A DNA stretch of 64,000 bases from Simmondsia chinensis (taxonomy: Eukaryota; Streptophyta; Magnoliopsida; Caryophyllales; Simmondsiaceae). A model generated the notes under the pieces. That model saw nothing but the letters and a program-made list of their open reading frames with translations. It made no database searches and was not told the origin of the DNA. Shown here piece by piece: positions 1-11,060 of this stretch. How positions within the stretch are numbered: position 1 is the first letter of the stretch; each line of letters opens with the position of its first letter. The stretch covers positions 16,187,193 to 16,251,192 of the forward strand of contig JAGTTD010000009.1 of NCBI GenBank assembly GCA_018398585.1, read 5' to 3'. A program made the translations under genes and the position numbers.

Positions 1-2
1 TT

Positions 3-455
3 TTGGGATCTCACAAGTTTACTCTCAATATTCCATCAAGGGAAGTTTTGGAGGTTGCAGAAACATCTTGGAGAGTTTCTTCACTGTCCGTTATGAATGA
101 ACTGTTCAGATTGAGTTTGGTTGGTGTTATTATGTCTTTTAGAAGGTGTAATAACTTGTTCACTTCTAGTAGCTTCCATATGGGCATAAATCGAGCTGCA
201 ATATATTATTATGATCTGCATCGAGTTCAAAATGCTGGATTACTGGACTCTGCAGCAGCTTGGGTGAAATTGGGAAGCAATCTAGGATTTATTGAACATG
301 TCATGAGTTGGGTTAGTAGGTGGTTGTGTGAGCTGAATAAGTTGGACATCTTTGCGGAAGAGCACCTTAACTCAGCAAGGAATCAGGATCTAGTAGCTAA
401 TATGCACTTTCGGCATGCCGATCGGCAAGTTCGGGATGAAATAATTCTGTTTTGA
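3..455 (+). pseudogene. C-terminal part of an unrecognised ORF inside LTR element E
   Basis: The frame is open from the window edge to a TGA at 453-455 (150 codons). There is no ATG at its visible start, so it is the tail of a longer frame cut by the window. I recognise no domain: no RT, RNase H, integrase or zinc-knuckle motif. It is rich in Trp, Leu and Ser (for example WVSRWLCELNKLD near the end). It lies about 145 bp upstream of an LTR, the place where the 947-codon frame of the non-autonomous element at 29,264-34,138 also ends relative to its LTR. A similar accessory protein is an inference; I could not align the two. It could also be untranslated spacer that happens to be open. Confidence 0.35.
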
Positions 456-599
456 AGGAAGTCTTGATCAATAGGGTCTCCTACATGAAACTCAGTCGGA
501 AGTTCATCACCTTCAACTTCTACTTCGACATCAACAAGTGATTTTCAAGTCTCATTCTCTTCATTCTAGAGGATAAGAATGTTTTCAAGGGGAAGGGAA

Positions 600-1192
600 T
601 ATTATGATTCGAGAATCCGAGGCATGGAAATCATGGTAGCTGCGTACTGTCTTGCTGCTGAATTACTGATTTGCTGCTGCTGGTATGAGGATGGTGCTGC
701 TGCTGAGCTATTATTGCTTATTGGAGTTGATTAGTTTAATAAATAATGAGTTAGTAGCTACATTGTAAGAGTCTTAGTACTTTAAGTAGTCCCTTCCTAT
801 GCCGTGTTATAATAATCCTGCGTATAACCAATTCTGCAGTGAGCTAGGCACGGTTAGGATATTAGTTGCTGTTAGATTAGCTTGGCACCATAATTTGGAT
901 TTAAATGTTTGTTAAGCCTTAGTTCTAGATAATTCTAGATAATTCCTAAGTTGGTTAGTTCTTGTGTGGATAGATTCAATGTACTAAGCTCATATTATGT
1001 AAGTAGTATAAATAAGAGGTCCTAGCATGTAATCCAAAAACTTTTGATGAATGAATTGATATTTTGATACTTCTCTACTTTGCATCTCCTTTCCCTTCTT
1101 TCTCATCTAAACTCTATATTCTTTTCTCATCTCATACTCTCTTTATCCCAACCAAGGTTAAGGATCAAGACCTAATCTTCGAAACCTTAACA
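600..1192 (+). mobile_element. 3' LTR of element E (Ty3/gypsy, B-like family), left part outside window
   Basis: A purine tract (AAGGGGAAGGGAA, about 586-599) precedes a block starting TATTATG and sharing GAGAATCCGAGGCATG with the LTRs of element B at 36,700 and 45,491. The block ends in CCTTAACA at 1192, about 593 bp. The right side has the pyrimidine-rich TCTCAT tract and terminal AACA typical of the LTRs in this window. The first base pair is TA rather than TG, as in the 5' LTR of B. The five bases after it are TTTTA; the matching left target copy is outside the window. It landed in or beside the antisense ORF of the Tat element that starts at 1193. Confidence 0.75.
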
Positions 1193-3250
1193 TTTTACCC
1201 ACACGATTATGAGGTGTGGGGACCCCAACCGGAAGATTGTCCTTTGTTCTCACCCAAGGAGGTGAGCTTTTTTATTCTGATGGATTCCTTAGAGGCGGGA
1301 GTTTGCTTTCCCCTTCCCCCTTTCGTGGAGCAAGCGTTGTAGCATTTCTCCTGGGCAGGTCACTCCTAATTGTTGTAGGAATGTATATGGTTTTCTGCTT
1401 ACGTGTTATGTGAATAGTTTTACTCTCTCTTTTAGGATTTTTGATATTTTTTTTAAGATTGGATATTTTAAGCGCATGGTCGTTTTTGAGAGTCATGGAG
1501 GTTTTATCATCATAAAACATAATCCCTCTAATGTGAAAAACAAGGAAAACATGTTCATTTGAATAAAGCCCCCTTCTCCTCCATTTTTGATGTCAAGGGG
1601 TACAATTCAATGTCCCTGTCCGATAAAAAGGAGTCCTTTGACTTCTCAGGAAAAACAGGTTATTCGTTATTTCGACAAGAATTTTGCATGTGAAAGGTTT
1701 TAGCTTCCAAGGAATTGCTTGAACAAGAAATAGTGCTTGTTAAGGTTGGTCTTTCTCAAAAGCCTTTCCCAGGTAATTGTTGTCTGCGTTTTGTTGGCCA
1801 TTTGTGGTTTGACTTTTGCCTTAAATATTAATTCGTCGAGTCTAGTTGACCTCTTTTTCCTCTTCTCTTTTTTTCAACCGATGAATTGGCAAATGTCAAT
1901 ATTGCCAATCTGCCTTCCCTGATGCAGTCTTCAGAGGAGCATGGTTCACGGCACATTTCGATTGTGATTGCATCTCCGGCCAGCATACGAAAAGATTTAG
2001 TCCGAGACTCCGGAGTATCTGTGGGAGTCCCTGGCCCGAAGCCCCCAGTTGTCTCATGTTCGAAAGAGCTACAAAACACCTTCATATCCATTTCCACGGA
2101 TCTTCTCCCAACATTGCTTGCGATCGATCTTCACGCCCCGAGACTGCAAGGAGTGGTAGAGCATCTTCTGAGTTTATGGTTCCCGCGTGATTTCCAACTA
2201 CTGTGGTGGGCTCCTTTGTTCAAGGGGCAGTAGGAGGAACTTTGGCCCCCCAGAGGCCTTGGGCTTCTTGGGTTTGAATTTAATGCAGCCTCTGCCATCC
2301 TTCTTTAAGGGTCTCCCTGTGCATCTTCCTGACGATGGGTGCCCTTCATCCGCATCGGTTTTCGAAGGAGGTTTCAATGTTCTCCCAGATCAGTGTAGGC
2401 CTTAATCTCCAGTTGTCAAGGTGGGAAAAACCGTGACTGCGGCGGGTCCTTCCATTGTTGCGGAGGGCTTTGGCTTTTATGTCTCAGCTCTAGGGAAAGC
2501 TACTTCTCCGGTAATTACCTACAACTCCGCATTTACAAATGACATTCAAGCCTATTGGGAGATGTGTATGTGCCACCTTTTTCCTGAAGACTCCGCTCGT
2601 TTGGATGAAATATCTCCGGAGAACGCATCTACTTATTTATCATAGGTGACTATTGCGTCTTTTTTGTTGCGATTTGTGGATTTCTACTCAAAGGAGAATC
2701 CTCTTTCTAACTTTTCTTTCTTGTCCCCCGTGCTTTTGGTGCTAGTTTTTCATGTGGTCGGCATTCGTCTTTTCCTGTTGGAGGCAATGTGCCCAGGAGG
2801 TGCAGGAACTACATCGATTGAACAGGGAACTTCAGTTACGATTGTCCCAGTCGGGTTTCACCATGTCAAAGCTCCGTTCTGCTGTTTCGAAGCAAGATAC
2901 CCACATTTTGGCTAAGAGAACCCGTATCTGGAAACAAGATGTTTGTATCTCGCAGCAAGCTGCTTATATCTTGGACCGAGATGCTCATATCTTGGAGCAA
3001 GCCGCACACATCTCGAAGCAAGATGCTCATATCTTAGAGCAAGATGCCCATATTTTGAAGTTTCGAGAGTAGATTTCTCGTGCTATTTCTGACTTTAAGG
3101 GAGGTCCAAAGTTCCGAAATCATGTGGTCACTTAATACTGGAAAGGCTTTAATGCTAGGGTCAGCCTTTTGGTGAAGAAAGCTAAGTACTTGGATCCGAA
3201 TCTCGTTAAGAGGTTTGCTACTCCCTCTTACAGGACACGAAGGAGGGAAG
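1193..3250 (+). pseudogene. Antisense accessory ORF (aORF) of Tat-type element D, decayed
   Basis: Plus-strand coding remnants lie downstream of, and opposite to, the minus-strand gag-pol of element D. At 1198-1342 the peptide contains PQPEDCPLFSPKE and LEAGVCFPLPPF, which resemble the plant 'putative gypsy type transposon' (Transposase_28-like) domain. Further pieces continue at 1886-2233, 2421-2645 and 2752-3072 in changing frames, so several frameshifts separate them. The 3' part holds a coiled coil of heptads, then a segment containing GFNARVSLLVKKAKYLDPN at about 3150. Antisense ORFs at this site are known in Tat-lineage elements such as Retand and Grande; the assignment here is by position and motif resemblance. 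Function unknown. No intact frame remains. Confidence 0.55.
2890..3057 (+). repeat. Eight 21-bp units encoding heptads in the aORF
   Basis: Eight consecutive seven-residue units of the type (K/E)QDAHIL are encoded by a degenerate 21-bp tandem repeat resembling AGCAAGATGCTCATATCTT. The best units are the last two, KQDAHIL and EQDAHIL; earlier ones diverge (KRTRIWx, DRDAHIL, EQAAHIS). The hydrophobic positions recur every seventh residue, as expected for a coiled coil. Confidence 0.75.
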
Positions 3251-3284
3251 ATTTAGTGCAGACAGCTCATTGGACACCACGAAA

Positions 3285-3332
3285 CCCCCCCCCCCCCCCC
3301 CCCCCCCCGCATTAGGGGGGGGGGGGGGGGGG
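3285..3332. repeat. C24 / G18 homopolymer hairpin
   Basis: A run of 24 C (3285-3308) is followed after six bases (GCATTA) by a run of 18 G (3315-3332). The two runs can pair as a hairpin and each could fold as an i-motif or G-quadruplex. Run lengths in an assembly are unreliable. Confidence 0.9.
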
Positions 3333-3659
3333 TTTATTTTACTTGTGTTTTTGTTCCTCCCTTTTGTTTTATTGAGGTTTAAATGGGGATCTTCTAGTTT
3401 CTTTTTGTGTATGTTTTTCTCATTGTTTCTGTATATCTCGAAGGGAATACTTACGGTGGAATGGATTGTATGACTTTTTATCCCTTAACATTGCCTTTGA
3501 TGGATATGTTTGGGAACGATGTTTTAGTTAGTAGATGATTTTGGATGCATTTCATTTGCCTCGAAAGGGCCTATAGTTGGCGTACCTTGCCTCCTCAATG
3601 TGTATATTGTTTTTGTTGTTTTATTTTTTTTTATTATTGCTTTTTATTATTACTGTTTT

Positions 3660-4262
3660 GCCAGCCTATTGAAGGGCTTACGGTTTTGAGGTATTTCACT
3701 TGCCTGAGAAGGGCTTAAGGCTTGGATGTATTTCACCTACCTGTTGAGGGCTTAAGGCATCTATGCATTTTGAGGGGCTTATGGCTTAGAATATTTCCCT
3801 TGCCTGTAGAGGGATTAAGGCTTCGATATATTTCGCCTACCTATTGAGGGTTGAAGGCTTCGATGTATTTTGCCAGCCCATTAAAGGGCTTACAGCTTAA
3901 GGATATTTTATCTATATCTTGCTCGCCTATTAAAGGGCTTACGGCTTAAAATATTTTACCTGTATTTCACCAGCCTATTGAAGGGCTTAAAGCTTAAGAA
4001 ATTTTACCTGCCCATTGAGGGGCTTACAGCTTTGACGTATTTCGCCTGGCTAAGAAGGGCTTAGGGCTCTATGTATTTCTCTCACCTAAGAAGGGCTTAG
4101 GGCTCTGTGTATTTGCCAGCTCATGGAGAGGCTTATGGCTTAGAATATTTCCTGCCTTGGGAGGGCTTATGGATTTGGGTATACTTCGCCCGTCTTAGAA
4201 GGGCTCATGGCTTGAAAGTATTTCGCCTACCCGTTAAGGGCTTATGGCTTGAAATGTTTCTA
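3660..4262 (-). repeat. Degenerate tandem repeats in the 3' region of element D
   Basis: About a dozen imperfect copies of a roughly 40-55 bp unit: a GCCTATTGAAGGGCTTA-like core, then 'GGCTT' and an AT-rich TATTTC-type segment. Cores are visible near 3665, 3700, 3745, 3800, 3845, 3885, 3930, 3975, 4015, 4055, 4095, 4130, 4165 and 4200-4240. Position between the integrase end (4330) and the antisense ORF matches the repeat-bearing 3' untranslated region known for Tat-lineage elements. Confidence 0.75.
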
Positions 4263-4329
4263 CTTATTCAGTTGTAAGAGACAGTCTTCATAAGAAAAGA
4301 TAGGAAGCATTTATATTTTTGTCATGATT

Positions 4330-5420
4330 TCATAAATAATATTTTCTTAGATTCAGAATATTCCATGTTCTTAGGATTGGGGTTCCGTCTAGCTGCGGCA
4401 GATGATAGGCTCCATTTTGGGTGACTCGGGAGACCTTGTATGGTCCTTCCCAATTAGTAGATAATTTGCTGTGGTGATGTCCTGAGGACTCTGTTCGTCT
4501 TAGCACCAGTTCTCCCTCCTGGAAGCTTCTTTTCCTTACTTTAGAGTTAAGGTATTTCGTCATTCTCTGATTTCGACTGACCGTTCTAATTAATGTGTTT
4601 TCGTGTGTTTCTTCTATCTCATCTAATGACTATCTTAATGCCCAGTCCTGAATTCGGAGATTGGGTCCTCCCACTTCTAATGGTAGCACTGCCTCCACTC
4701 CATATACGAGATTGTATGGGGTTTCTCTTGTGGCTTTCCGTGTCGTGGTTCCTTAGGCCCATAATACGCTGGGTAATTCCTCTACCCAATTCCCCTTAGC
4801 TTGGTCTAACCAATGTTTTAACCACAAAAGGATGTGTTTGTTGGCGGACTACGCCTGGTCATTGCTTTCCGGGTGTGCTACCGAGGCATAGTTATTTTGA
4901 TCCCCAAGTTTCCACAGTAGTCATGAAATCTTTGCAAGCTGAATTGGGTGCCATTGTCGGTGACCAAGATTCGTGGGATCCTGAAGCAGGTTATGATCCC
5001 TTTCCAAAGGAAATGTTGAGTAGCTCGGTATGTGATCTGGGCCACAGGTTCGGCTTCTATCCTTTGCTAAAGTAGTATATAGCCATGTACTTTCTCTGTC
5101 CAGTTGCTTTGGGATATGACCCTGAGATATCTATCCCCCATTGTGCATAAGAAATTGGGTTGAAGAAAGGATGCGGGTGTGTGGATCACCGAGGCATGTT
5201 TCTGACATTTTTCGCATTTATGGATGAGGTCTTGGACATCCTTCTTTATGGTGGGCCAATAGTATTCGGATCGTAATGCCTTGTTAGTCAGAGCTCGGCT
5301 TTCGAGATGCTGCCGGCAGATGCCTTCATGAATTTCCTGTGGGACATAATTTCCTTCTTCGTTGCCAACGCATTTTAACAGAGGATGCACGAAAGATCTT
5401 TTATATAGGTTTTCATCAAT
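4330..5420 (-). pseudogene. Integrase of element D (zinc finger, core, C-terminal domain), broken
   Basis: Reading leftward on the minus strand. The N-terminal HHCC zinc-binding module (5390-5150) shows HEGICRQHLESRALTNKALR followed by CEKCQ. The catalytic core shows VTDNGTQF (about 4960) and, in another frame, HPESNDQAE (about 4880). Then come EELPSVLWA and the tail ETPYNLVYGVEAVLPLE (about 4700). The C-terminal GPY/F-type domain is at 4563-4330 (NWEGPYKVSRVTQNGAYHL, then RTWNILNLRKYYL). At least two frame changes and several stops show it is dead. Integrase would insert cDNA into chromosomal DNA. A fragment of the homologous HHCC region has been pasted into the LINE at 56,564-56,849. Confidence 0.8.
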
Positions 5421-6370
5421 TAAAACAAACCAAAGGGCCCGCTTTTGTATTTGTTTTCATGAATTCATAAGCTAGCACATGCGTTCTGTTTTATTACGAT
5501 GATAGGTGTCGCTGTTTTGTTGGCTTGGGGTGCATTTTCCCTTACTACTGAACCAGCAGATTAAGGAAACAGATGGTGGGAGATGAAGCAGATAATTGAT
5601 GTGGCAAGTGCTAGGTTACGCCTATATAAGGTTGTGTTTCCTTGGAGCGGGAGTAGTTTTCTCTTGTTTCCACCTTAGAAGTCTTAGTGTTTGCTTGTTA
5701 GAGCATTTTGCTATGTGGTCGTGGATGTAAATCACGTCTACCTGGTAATCATTAGCACTATAGTGGATAGTCTTCTCTGATTTTAGGGGATCAGGTACAT
5801 TTGAACAAATTTATGGTCTGAACCACATAAATCTTATAAACGTCAGAGTGCAGCCCGAAACCTCACCAATGCGTGGTGGGAAGAATAGGGTACCTCTCTC
5901 CATTACTCTTGACTTTCTCATCCCACATATGAATTTTCACCATCTTTTGCCACCTTTTCAGTGGCATAACTTGGGAGCGTGACTTAGCTGTAATACAAAC
6001 TTCCGCAACATGCCTTAAAGGTAGGACCGTAACCTCAAACCTGGATGATGCATGGTAAGAAGAATAGGTGCCTCTCTTCCTTCCACTTTAAATTCTCATC
6101 CTATGCATAAGAATTTGCACCATATTTTGCTGTGTATTTCTTATACATCTTTCTATAATTTCTAGTTCTAGGTTAGATTTGCCGTAGATTTTTCATAGCA
6201 TGGGGTAGCAATAGATGGCCATATCAAGATACATCCTTAGTCCTTGCATAGCGTGACTAGTACCCATCCATACTGGCAGTGTGAATGAGTCAAGCCGTGC
6301 TCAAGCTTAGGAGTTTTGGTGCTTAACTTCGGCTTGACTATAAGCCTGTTGAGTATCATAACTTTGACCT
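5421..6370. other. Unidentified insert splitting RNase H and integrase of element D
   Basis: The Tat frame runs through DWQSPIAEFIKNW (about 6430), stops matching near 6370, and resumes at 5420 with IDENLYKRSFVHPLLKC. About 950 bp in between has no coding similarity that I recognise. It contains GGATGTAAATCACGTC and a following GAACCACATAAATC, reminiscent of plant Ty1/copia LTR sequence, and two diverged direct copies of a roughly 110-bp block about 175 bp apart (starting near 5853 and 6028, both with GGTGGGAAGAATAGG or GGTAAGAAGAATAGG). I could not define its ends or target duplications. Confidence 0.5.
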
Positions 6371-7500
6371 CTAGCTCAGCTCATAAAAAGCGCAAAGTTA
6401 GGTTAGCTCAATTTTTTATCTGTTCATCAGGAAGGATCCAATTTTTTATGAATTCAGCGATGGGGCTTTGCCAATCATTGGCGGTTCAGATTTGTACGAC
6501 TCCTTTCTGGAAAGAAGAATCTCGACAGGAACTCTGGACCTCTTCAATCAGGATGGCCGGTTCCAGGTGTTTTTCTGCTAGTTCTGAGTTAGCAATTCGG
6601 CTTAATTCATCTGCTTGGACATTTTCGGTGCGAGATTTGAGGTAAATCCTAAAGTGGGAAAATGCTTTTGATTCTTCATTTACCATCTTCAAGATAGTCT
6701 ATCATGACGGTGCTTCTCGCCTCGTAAATCCCCTGAACTTGCTTGACGACCAGCTGAGAGTCACTGAATACCTCTATGTGGCGTGCCCCTGCTTTCTGTG
6801 CTATTCTCATCCCGTGGAAGAGTGCTTCGTATTTAGCTTCCTTGTTGCTGGCCTTGAACTTAAACCTTAGTGCGTACGGGAAGTGTTGTTTTTGGGGCGA
6901 AATGGGCAGAATTCGGCCCCACTTCCCTTACTGTTGGAAGATCCGTCAACATATAACTTCCATGATTTCTCCGAGATGTCTGCCGACTTTGGACTTAGTG
7001 AAGTGTTAGTGAACGAGCATTCAGCTTGGAAGTCAGCCAGCGCCTATGCCTTGATCATGGTCCATGATTTGAAATAGATATCATATTAGTTGAGTTCAAC
7101 TGCCTAGGCCAAGATTGTACCTGAGCATTCCAACTATTGGAGCAATTTCTAAAGAGGTTGGTTGGTTTGCACCCAGGTGCGGTGTGCCTAGAAGTAGGGT
7201 CAAAGTTTTTGAGAAGCCGCAATGACGGCATAGGCAAGCCTTTCAATGTGGGGATATCGTGTTTCAATGTCCCTCAATATTTAACTTACGAAGTAAATTG
7301 GTTTTTGAAGGTTCTGTTTCTCGGATATTAGAACAGCACTTATCATATCGTCGGATGCAGAGGTGTAGAGAACCAATTCTTCTCCCGGGGTGGTTTGTAC
7401 AAGGTTGGGAGTTTAGCCAAGTGGTCTTTAAGTTCTTGGAAGGCCTGCTTACAAGACTCGTCCCATTTGAAGCTCTTTCTTCTTCATAAGATCTTAAAAA
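6371..7500 (-). pseudogene. RNase H region of element D, broken
   Basis: Minus-strand fragments: FRIYLKSRTENVQADELSRI at about 6620 resembles the end of the additional RNase H of Tat elements (family form 'NxxADxLS'), followed by a linker ending DWQSPIAEF. Upstream pieces at 6780-7010 and 7060-7490 are in changing frames. RNase H would remove RNA from the RNA-DNA hybrid during reverse transcription. Several stops; no intact frame. Confidence 0.6.
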
Positions 7501-8373
7501 AGGGAAGGGATCGGTCAGCTAACCTACTGATGAATCTATTGAGGGCAGTTAAGCAACCCGTTAGCTTCTAGATAGCTTTTTACGTCTTTGGGGTCTCCAT
7601 TCCTAGTATTGTGTTTGTCTTGGCGGGGTTAGCTTCTGTCCCTCTTGAGATCACATAAAGCCTACGAATTTTCCTTCTGGAATGACGAACACGCACTTAT
7701 TGGGTTTCAAACGTGTCCCATGTACTCCGAGTGTCTTTAAAGTTTCCCTCAAGTTGCTAATATGATTCGGGGCTTCCTTGGTTTTATTATCATATCGTCA
7801 ACATATACCTCCAAATTCCTCCCTATCTGCTTTCGAAAGACGTGATTTACTAGACGTTGGTATGCAGCTCCTGTATTTTTCAATTCGAATGGCATGACGT
7901 GAAAGCAATGCGTTCCTTCGTGAGTGACGAAGTATGTTTTTTCCTCGTCCTCCAAGTTCATCGCAATCTAATGGTACCCGGAGAATACATCTAGGAAGCT
8001 GAATAATGCATTTTCAGCCATGGAGTCAACGAGTTGGTCTAATTTGGGTAGGGGAAACGAATCCTTGGGACAAGCTTTGTTTAGGTTGGGGAAGTCGACG
8101 CACATTCACCAGTTTCCATTTTGCTTTTTTTACTAGGGCTACGTTTGCCAGCCTTTTAGGGTACAAGACTTCTCGTATAGAGTTTGCTTTCAAAAGTTTC
8201 TGAACTTCCTCACTTATGGCATGATTTCATTTCGCACAAAAGTTGCGCTTTTTTTGCTTCACCGGCCTTTTCTCAGGTTGGACATTCAGGCAGTAGAAAA
8301 TGATTTTACGGTCTATTCCTGGCATTTCTTCTCCCGTGTATGTGAAAACTTCACGGTATTTTCGGAGTACTTG
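7501..8373 (-). pseudogene. Reverse transcriptase of element D, broken
   Basis: The clearest segment is 7961-7749: DEEKTYFVTHEGTHCFHVMP, then KNTGAAYQRLVNHVF and EVYVDDMIIKP, which holds the catalytic YVDD box. Upstream on the minus strand (8373-7962) the N-terminal part is recognisable in other frames, including EEMPGID and EEVQKLLKA. Stops and frameshifts separate the pieces. The homologous RT of element C (47,890-48,660) has YVHH where this copy keeps YVDD. Confidence 0.75.
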
Positions 8374-9370
8374 TTAGATTTGATCCTGGACGTCTGGTTT
8401 TAGTTGTGCTCCAGTTTTGACCGATTTCCCATGTTCGAGCTCAACCTCTATGGTCTCTTCCGGGTCCGGCTTCTTCTCCTTCTTGCCTTCCATTTTTTTT
8501 GACTTTGGGGTATCTTGGGCATGACAATAGCTGCGAGCTATCCATTGACACCCTCTGATGGTCAAAATGCTCCCTTTATTTGTTTCGAATTTCATGGATA
8601 GGTGGCAGGTTGACACTACTTCTTTCAACGAATTCAGCACTGGGCATCCTAGGATGGCATTGAACATTTGGTTTGCTACCACAACCTGGAATTCAGCCCT
8701 AAGCGTAGGCTTTCGTCCTCCGTCTCTCAAGAGGATACTGAGTAGCGCCCACTGGACTAACGATTTCTCTGGAGAACCTCGCGAGAGTTGGGGACCGGGT
8801 GAGATCTTCATTTGTTCGAAGCAATGGAGGAAAAGAATGTTGATCGAGCTTCCTTAGTCCACCAAGACTCTTTGGATAGAGAAATTGTCGATTTTCATAT
8901 TGATGACCATGGGGTCATCGTGTGGAGTCCTGACATTCTTTAGATCATCTTGTGTAAAGATTAGGGGTTGACATTTTCTAATTTTGTTTTCTCCTCTTCC
9001 CGGAACTTCATCATTTATGTACTTCGGCTTTTGTTTTATCTCTGCTATCACATGCCACGGGGCACTTGCCGTAGCTTTGTACTCCCCACGGTGGCTTGAT
9101 TATCCTTACGTCTACGAATTTCCCATGTTCGCCTTTTTTCTCTAATCCATGCATGAGATATTTGAGCACTCGGCAATCCTTGGTGTCATGTCTAGGTGCA
9201 TCGCCATACTCACACCTTTTCTTTTGGTTCACCTTTAACTTCGAGCTTGTTTGGACCCTATACTTGTCGTCTCGGACTTCTTTACTTCCAAGAGCAACCT
9301 AGGCGGTTTGCTTGGTCCGAAGTCATGATTTCTTCTTGAATTCCTCATTATCCTCTCTGTCCTTGGATTG
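8374..9370 (-). pseudogene. Gag zinc knuckle and protease of element D, broken
   Basis: The zinc-knuckle-like motif CEYGDAPRHDTKDC lies at about 9220-9180, followed by a protease region. QRVLVD is followed directly by a TAA and then GSSINIL (about 8840-8865), so the retroviral-type protease box D-x-G has a stop in its middle position. Downstream 8811-8374 carries FNAILGCPVLNSLKEVVST, typical of the protease-RT linker in Tat elements. Equivalent motifs occur in element C: CEYHETSRHDTKDC at 47,082 and FNAIVGCPVLNSL at 47,650. Confidence 0.75.
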
Positions 9371-9388
9371 GGGCCACAGGCACTGATT

Positions 9389-10692
9389 TGTTTTAAAGAG
9401 TGTTTTAAAACCGTCTAATCGCAAGCGTATGCGTTCGTCGTAACTTAGTCAAGTATACGGGTCGTATCCACAAGGAATTGGAGTTAAGTTAGATTTAGCT
9501 GCTAAGAAGCGGTTGAAATCGAGTTTTGAGTTGGTTTAAATTGTTTTGTTAACTAAAATAGCAAAATCGACGATAAACTAAAAGTGTCAATTTAATTGAG
9601 ATTAGTTCAGGGAATGAATTCATGGTTGGTTTACTCGTATCCCCTCATTATGTTCTACAAGACAATGGTTTAGGAGGCATAACCTATAAGCATTAATCTT
9701 GGGTTAGTATTTAAACTAGGGCTTAAGGTAATGAACACTAAAATCATAACCTACCATATCACCCTACTTGTTGCATAGGTTATCTCATTAGCACTGCTTA
9801 ATTCCTTTCTTGCTCCTAATTCAATATTAAATCGAAATTAAACGTAAGTTAGGGTTTAGAGTAGTGAACTAGTCCAAGGGCATAACCCAATGTATCACCC
9901 TAGGTGTAGCATGGACTATCTCAATAGCACTAACAAATTCTTTTGTCACTCCTAACCAAACGTTAATTTGTATAAAAGATTGTGTTTAGGGTTGGGTACA
10001 ACCTCAACCCCAACCACGCGTGTAAACCACTTATGCTATAGTCTAGGCTACAAGCTCGCAGACTAATGCTAATAATTTGGAAATCATAACATGGCTACAA
10101 GCTCACACAAAGGAAACCAAAAATGATCATAAATTCCTCACAGGGGTGCGTATATAATAGAACAAAACCATTGTTCATAATAAAATATAAATTCGGGATA
10201 CGGATGGCTACCCATCCTTCATCCATAAACTAAAAGTCTACTCCTCCATGGGAGTTCTAAACCTCATGAAATTAAAAAAAGAAAACAATAATTATAAAGC
10301 TAAGGATTTGAAGGTTCCTCCAATTGATGTTGATGTTAGAGAACCCCTTGGCGTTTGAGAACTCCTTGGATCTTGTAGTGGTTTTGGGAAGGAGAGGATG
10401 CGACGAGGCGTGATAAAAGATGGGGAAAATAGGTCTCCCCCTCTCTATTTATAGGTGGGGCGTCCTTTAGGATACGTTCGCGCCTCTCCCGATTGATCGG
10501 GCAAGTCAACCAATTGATCAGCCACCCTGCTAATAGCTTACGTAGTAAATTTAAAACAGGCATAACTTTTAATCCTTAAGATGTTATGGGCCAAATTATG
10601 TACCAAATCGAAGCTCTTGAAGCAATCTACATGATCCTAGGGTTTAATAGCAGAGTTTTAAATTATTGGGTCATAAATCAAAAAGAAACCTC
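9389..10692 (-). repeat. 3' LTR of element H, 5'-truncated
   Basis: Its outer end (TGTTTTAAAGAGTG in plus orientation) matches that of the 5' LTR at 12,912. It contains two diverged direct copies of a roughly 100-bp block starting near 9731 and 9861 (shared words CATATCACCCTA/GTATCACCCTA, ATCTCA.TAGCACT, CTCCTAA). At 10,692 it abuts the protease region; the complete LTR continues about 300 bp further in the other copy. Confidence 0.7.
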
Positions 10693-11060
10693 CAACACTT
10701 TCGTCCTACAATGAATCACAGCGTCGGCCGTGGCTAAGAACGATCAACCTAGGATAATAGGTGCATTGTGCTTTTGCCTAGGGGTAGGGTCTATATCTAA
10801 GACGAGAAAATCAACAGGGAAGACAAACTTGGCAACCTTGACAAGTACATCTTCCACTACGCCAGGAGGTACCCGCTCTGTCCAATCAGCCAAGTGAAGT
10901 ATAAAATTTGTTGGCTAAAGGTCTCTTATACACAATTCCCGAAAAACTGAGTAAGGTATGAGGTTTACACCCGTTCCTAGATCTAGCAAGGCTCTGTTAG
11001 TGTAACACTCTCCGAAGACGCATGGAATTGTAAAAGACCCAGGGTCTCGAAACTAAGGTG
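10693..11060 (-). pseudogene. Protease region of element H, decayed
   Basis: The minus strand matches the better preserved plus-strand copy at 63,560-63,900: the leucine-rich protease box DLGASVNLIPYSVF, the LLADLTGRVPRG segment and VDFLVLDIDPTPRQK. In this copy the frame is broken. Retroviral-type aspartic protease would process Gag-Pol. The sequence ends right after IILG, where the deletion junction to the LTR lies. Confidence 0.6.

Noticed and set aside
3270..3473. Proline/glycine-rich open frame
   Set aside because: It is only the translation of the C24/G18 homopolymers.
3660..4262. CRISPR-like array
   Set aside because: Units vary in length and sequence, spacers are not distinct, and the context is a eukaryotic retrotransposon 3' region.
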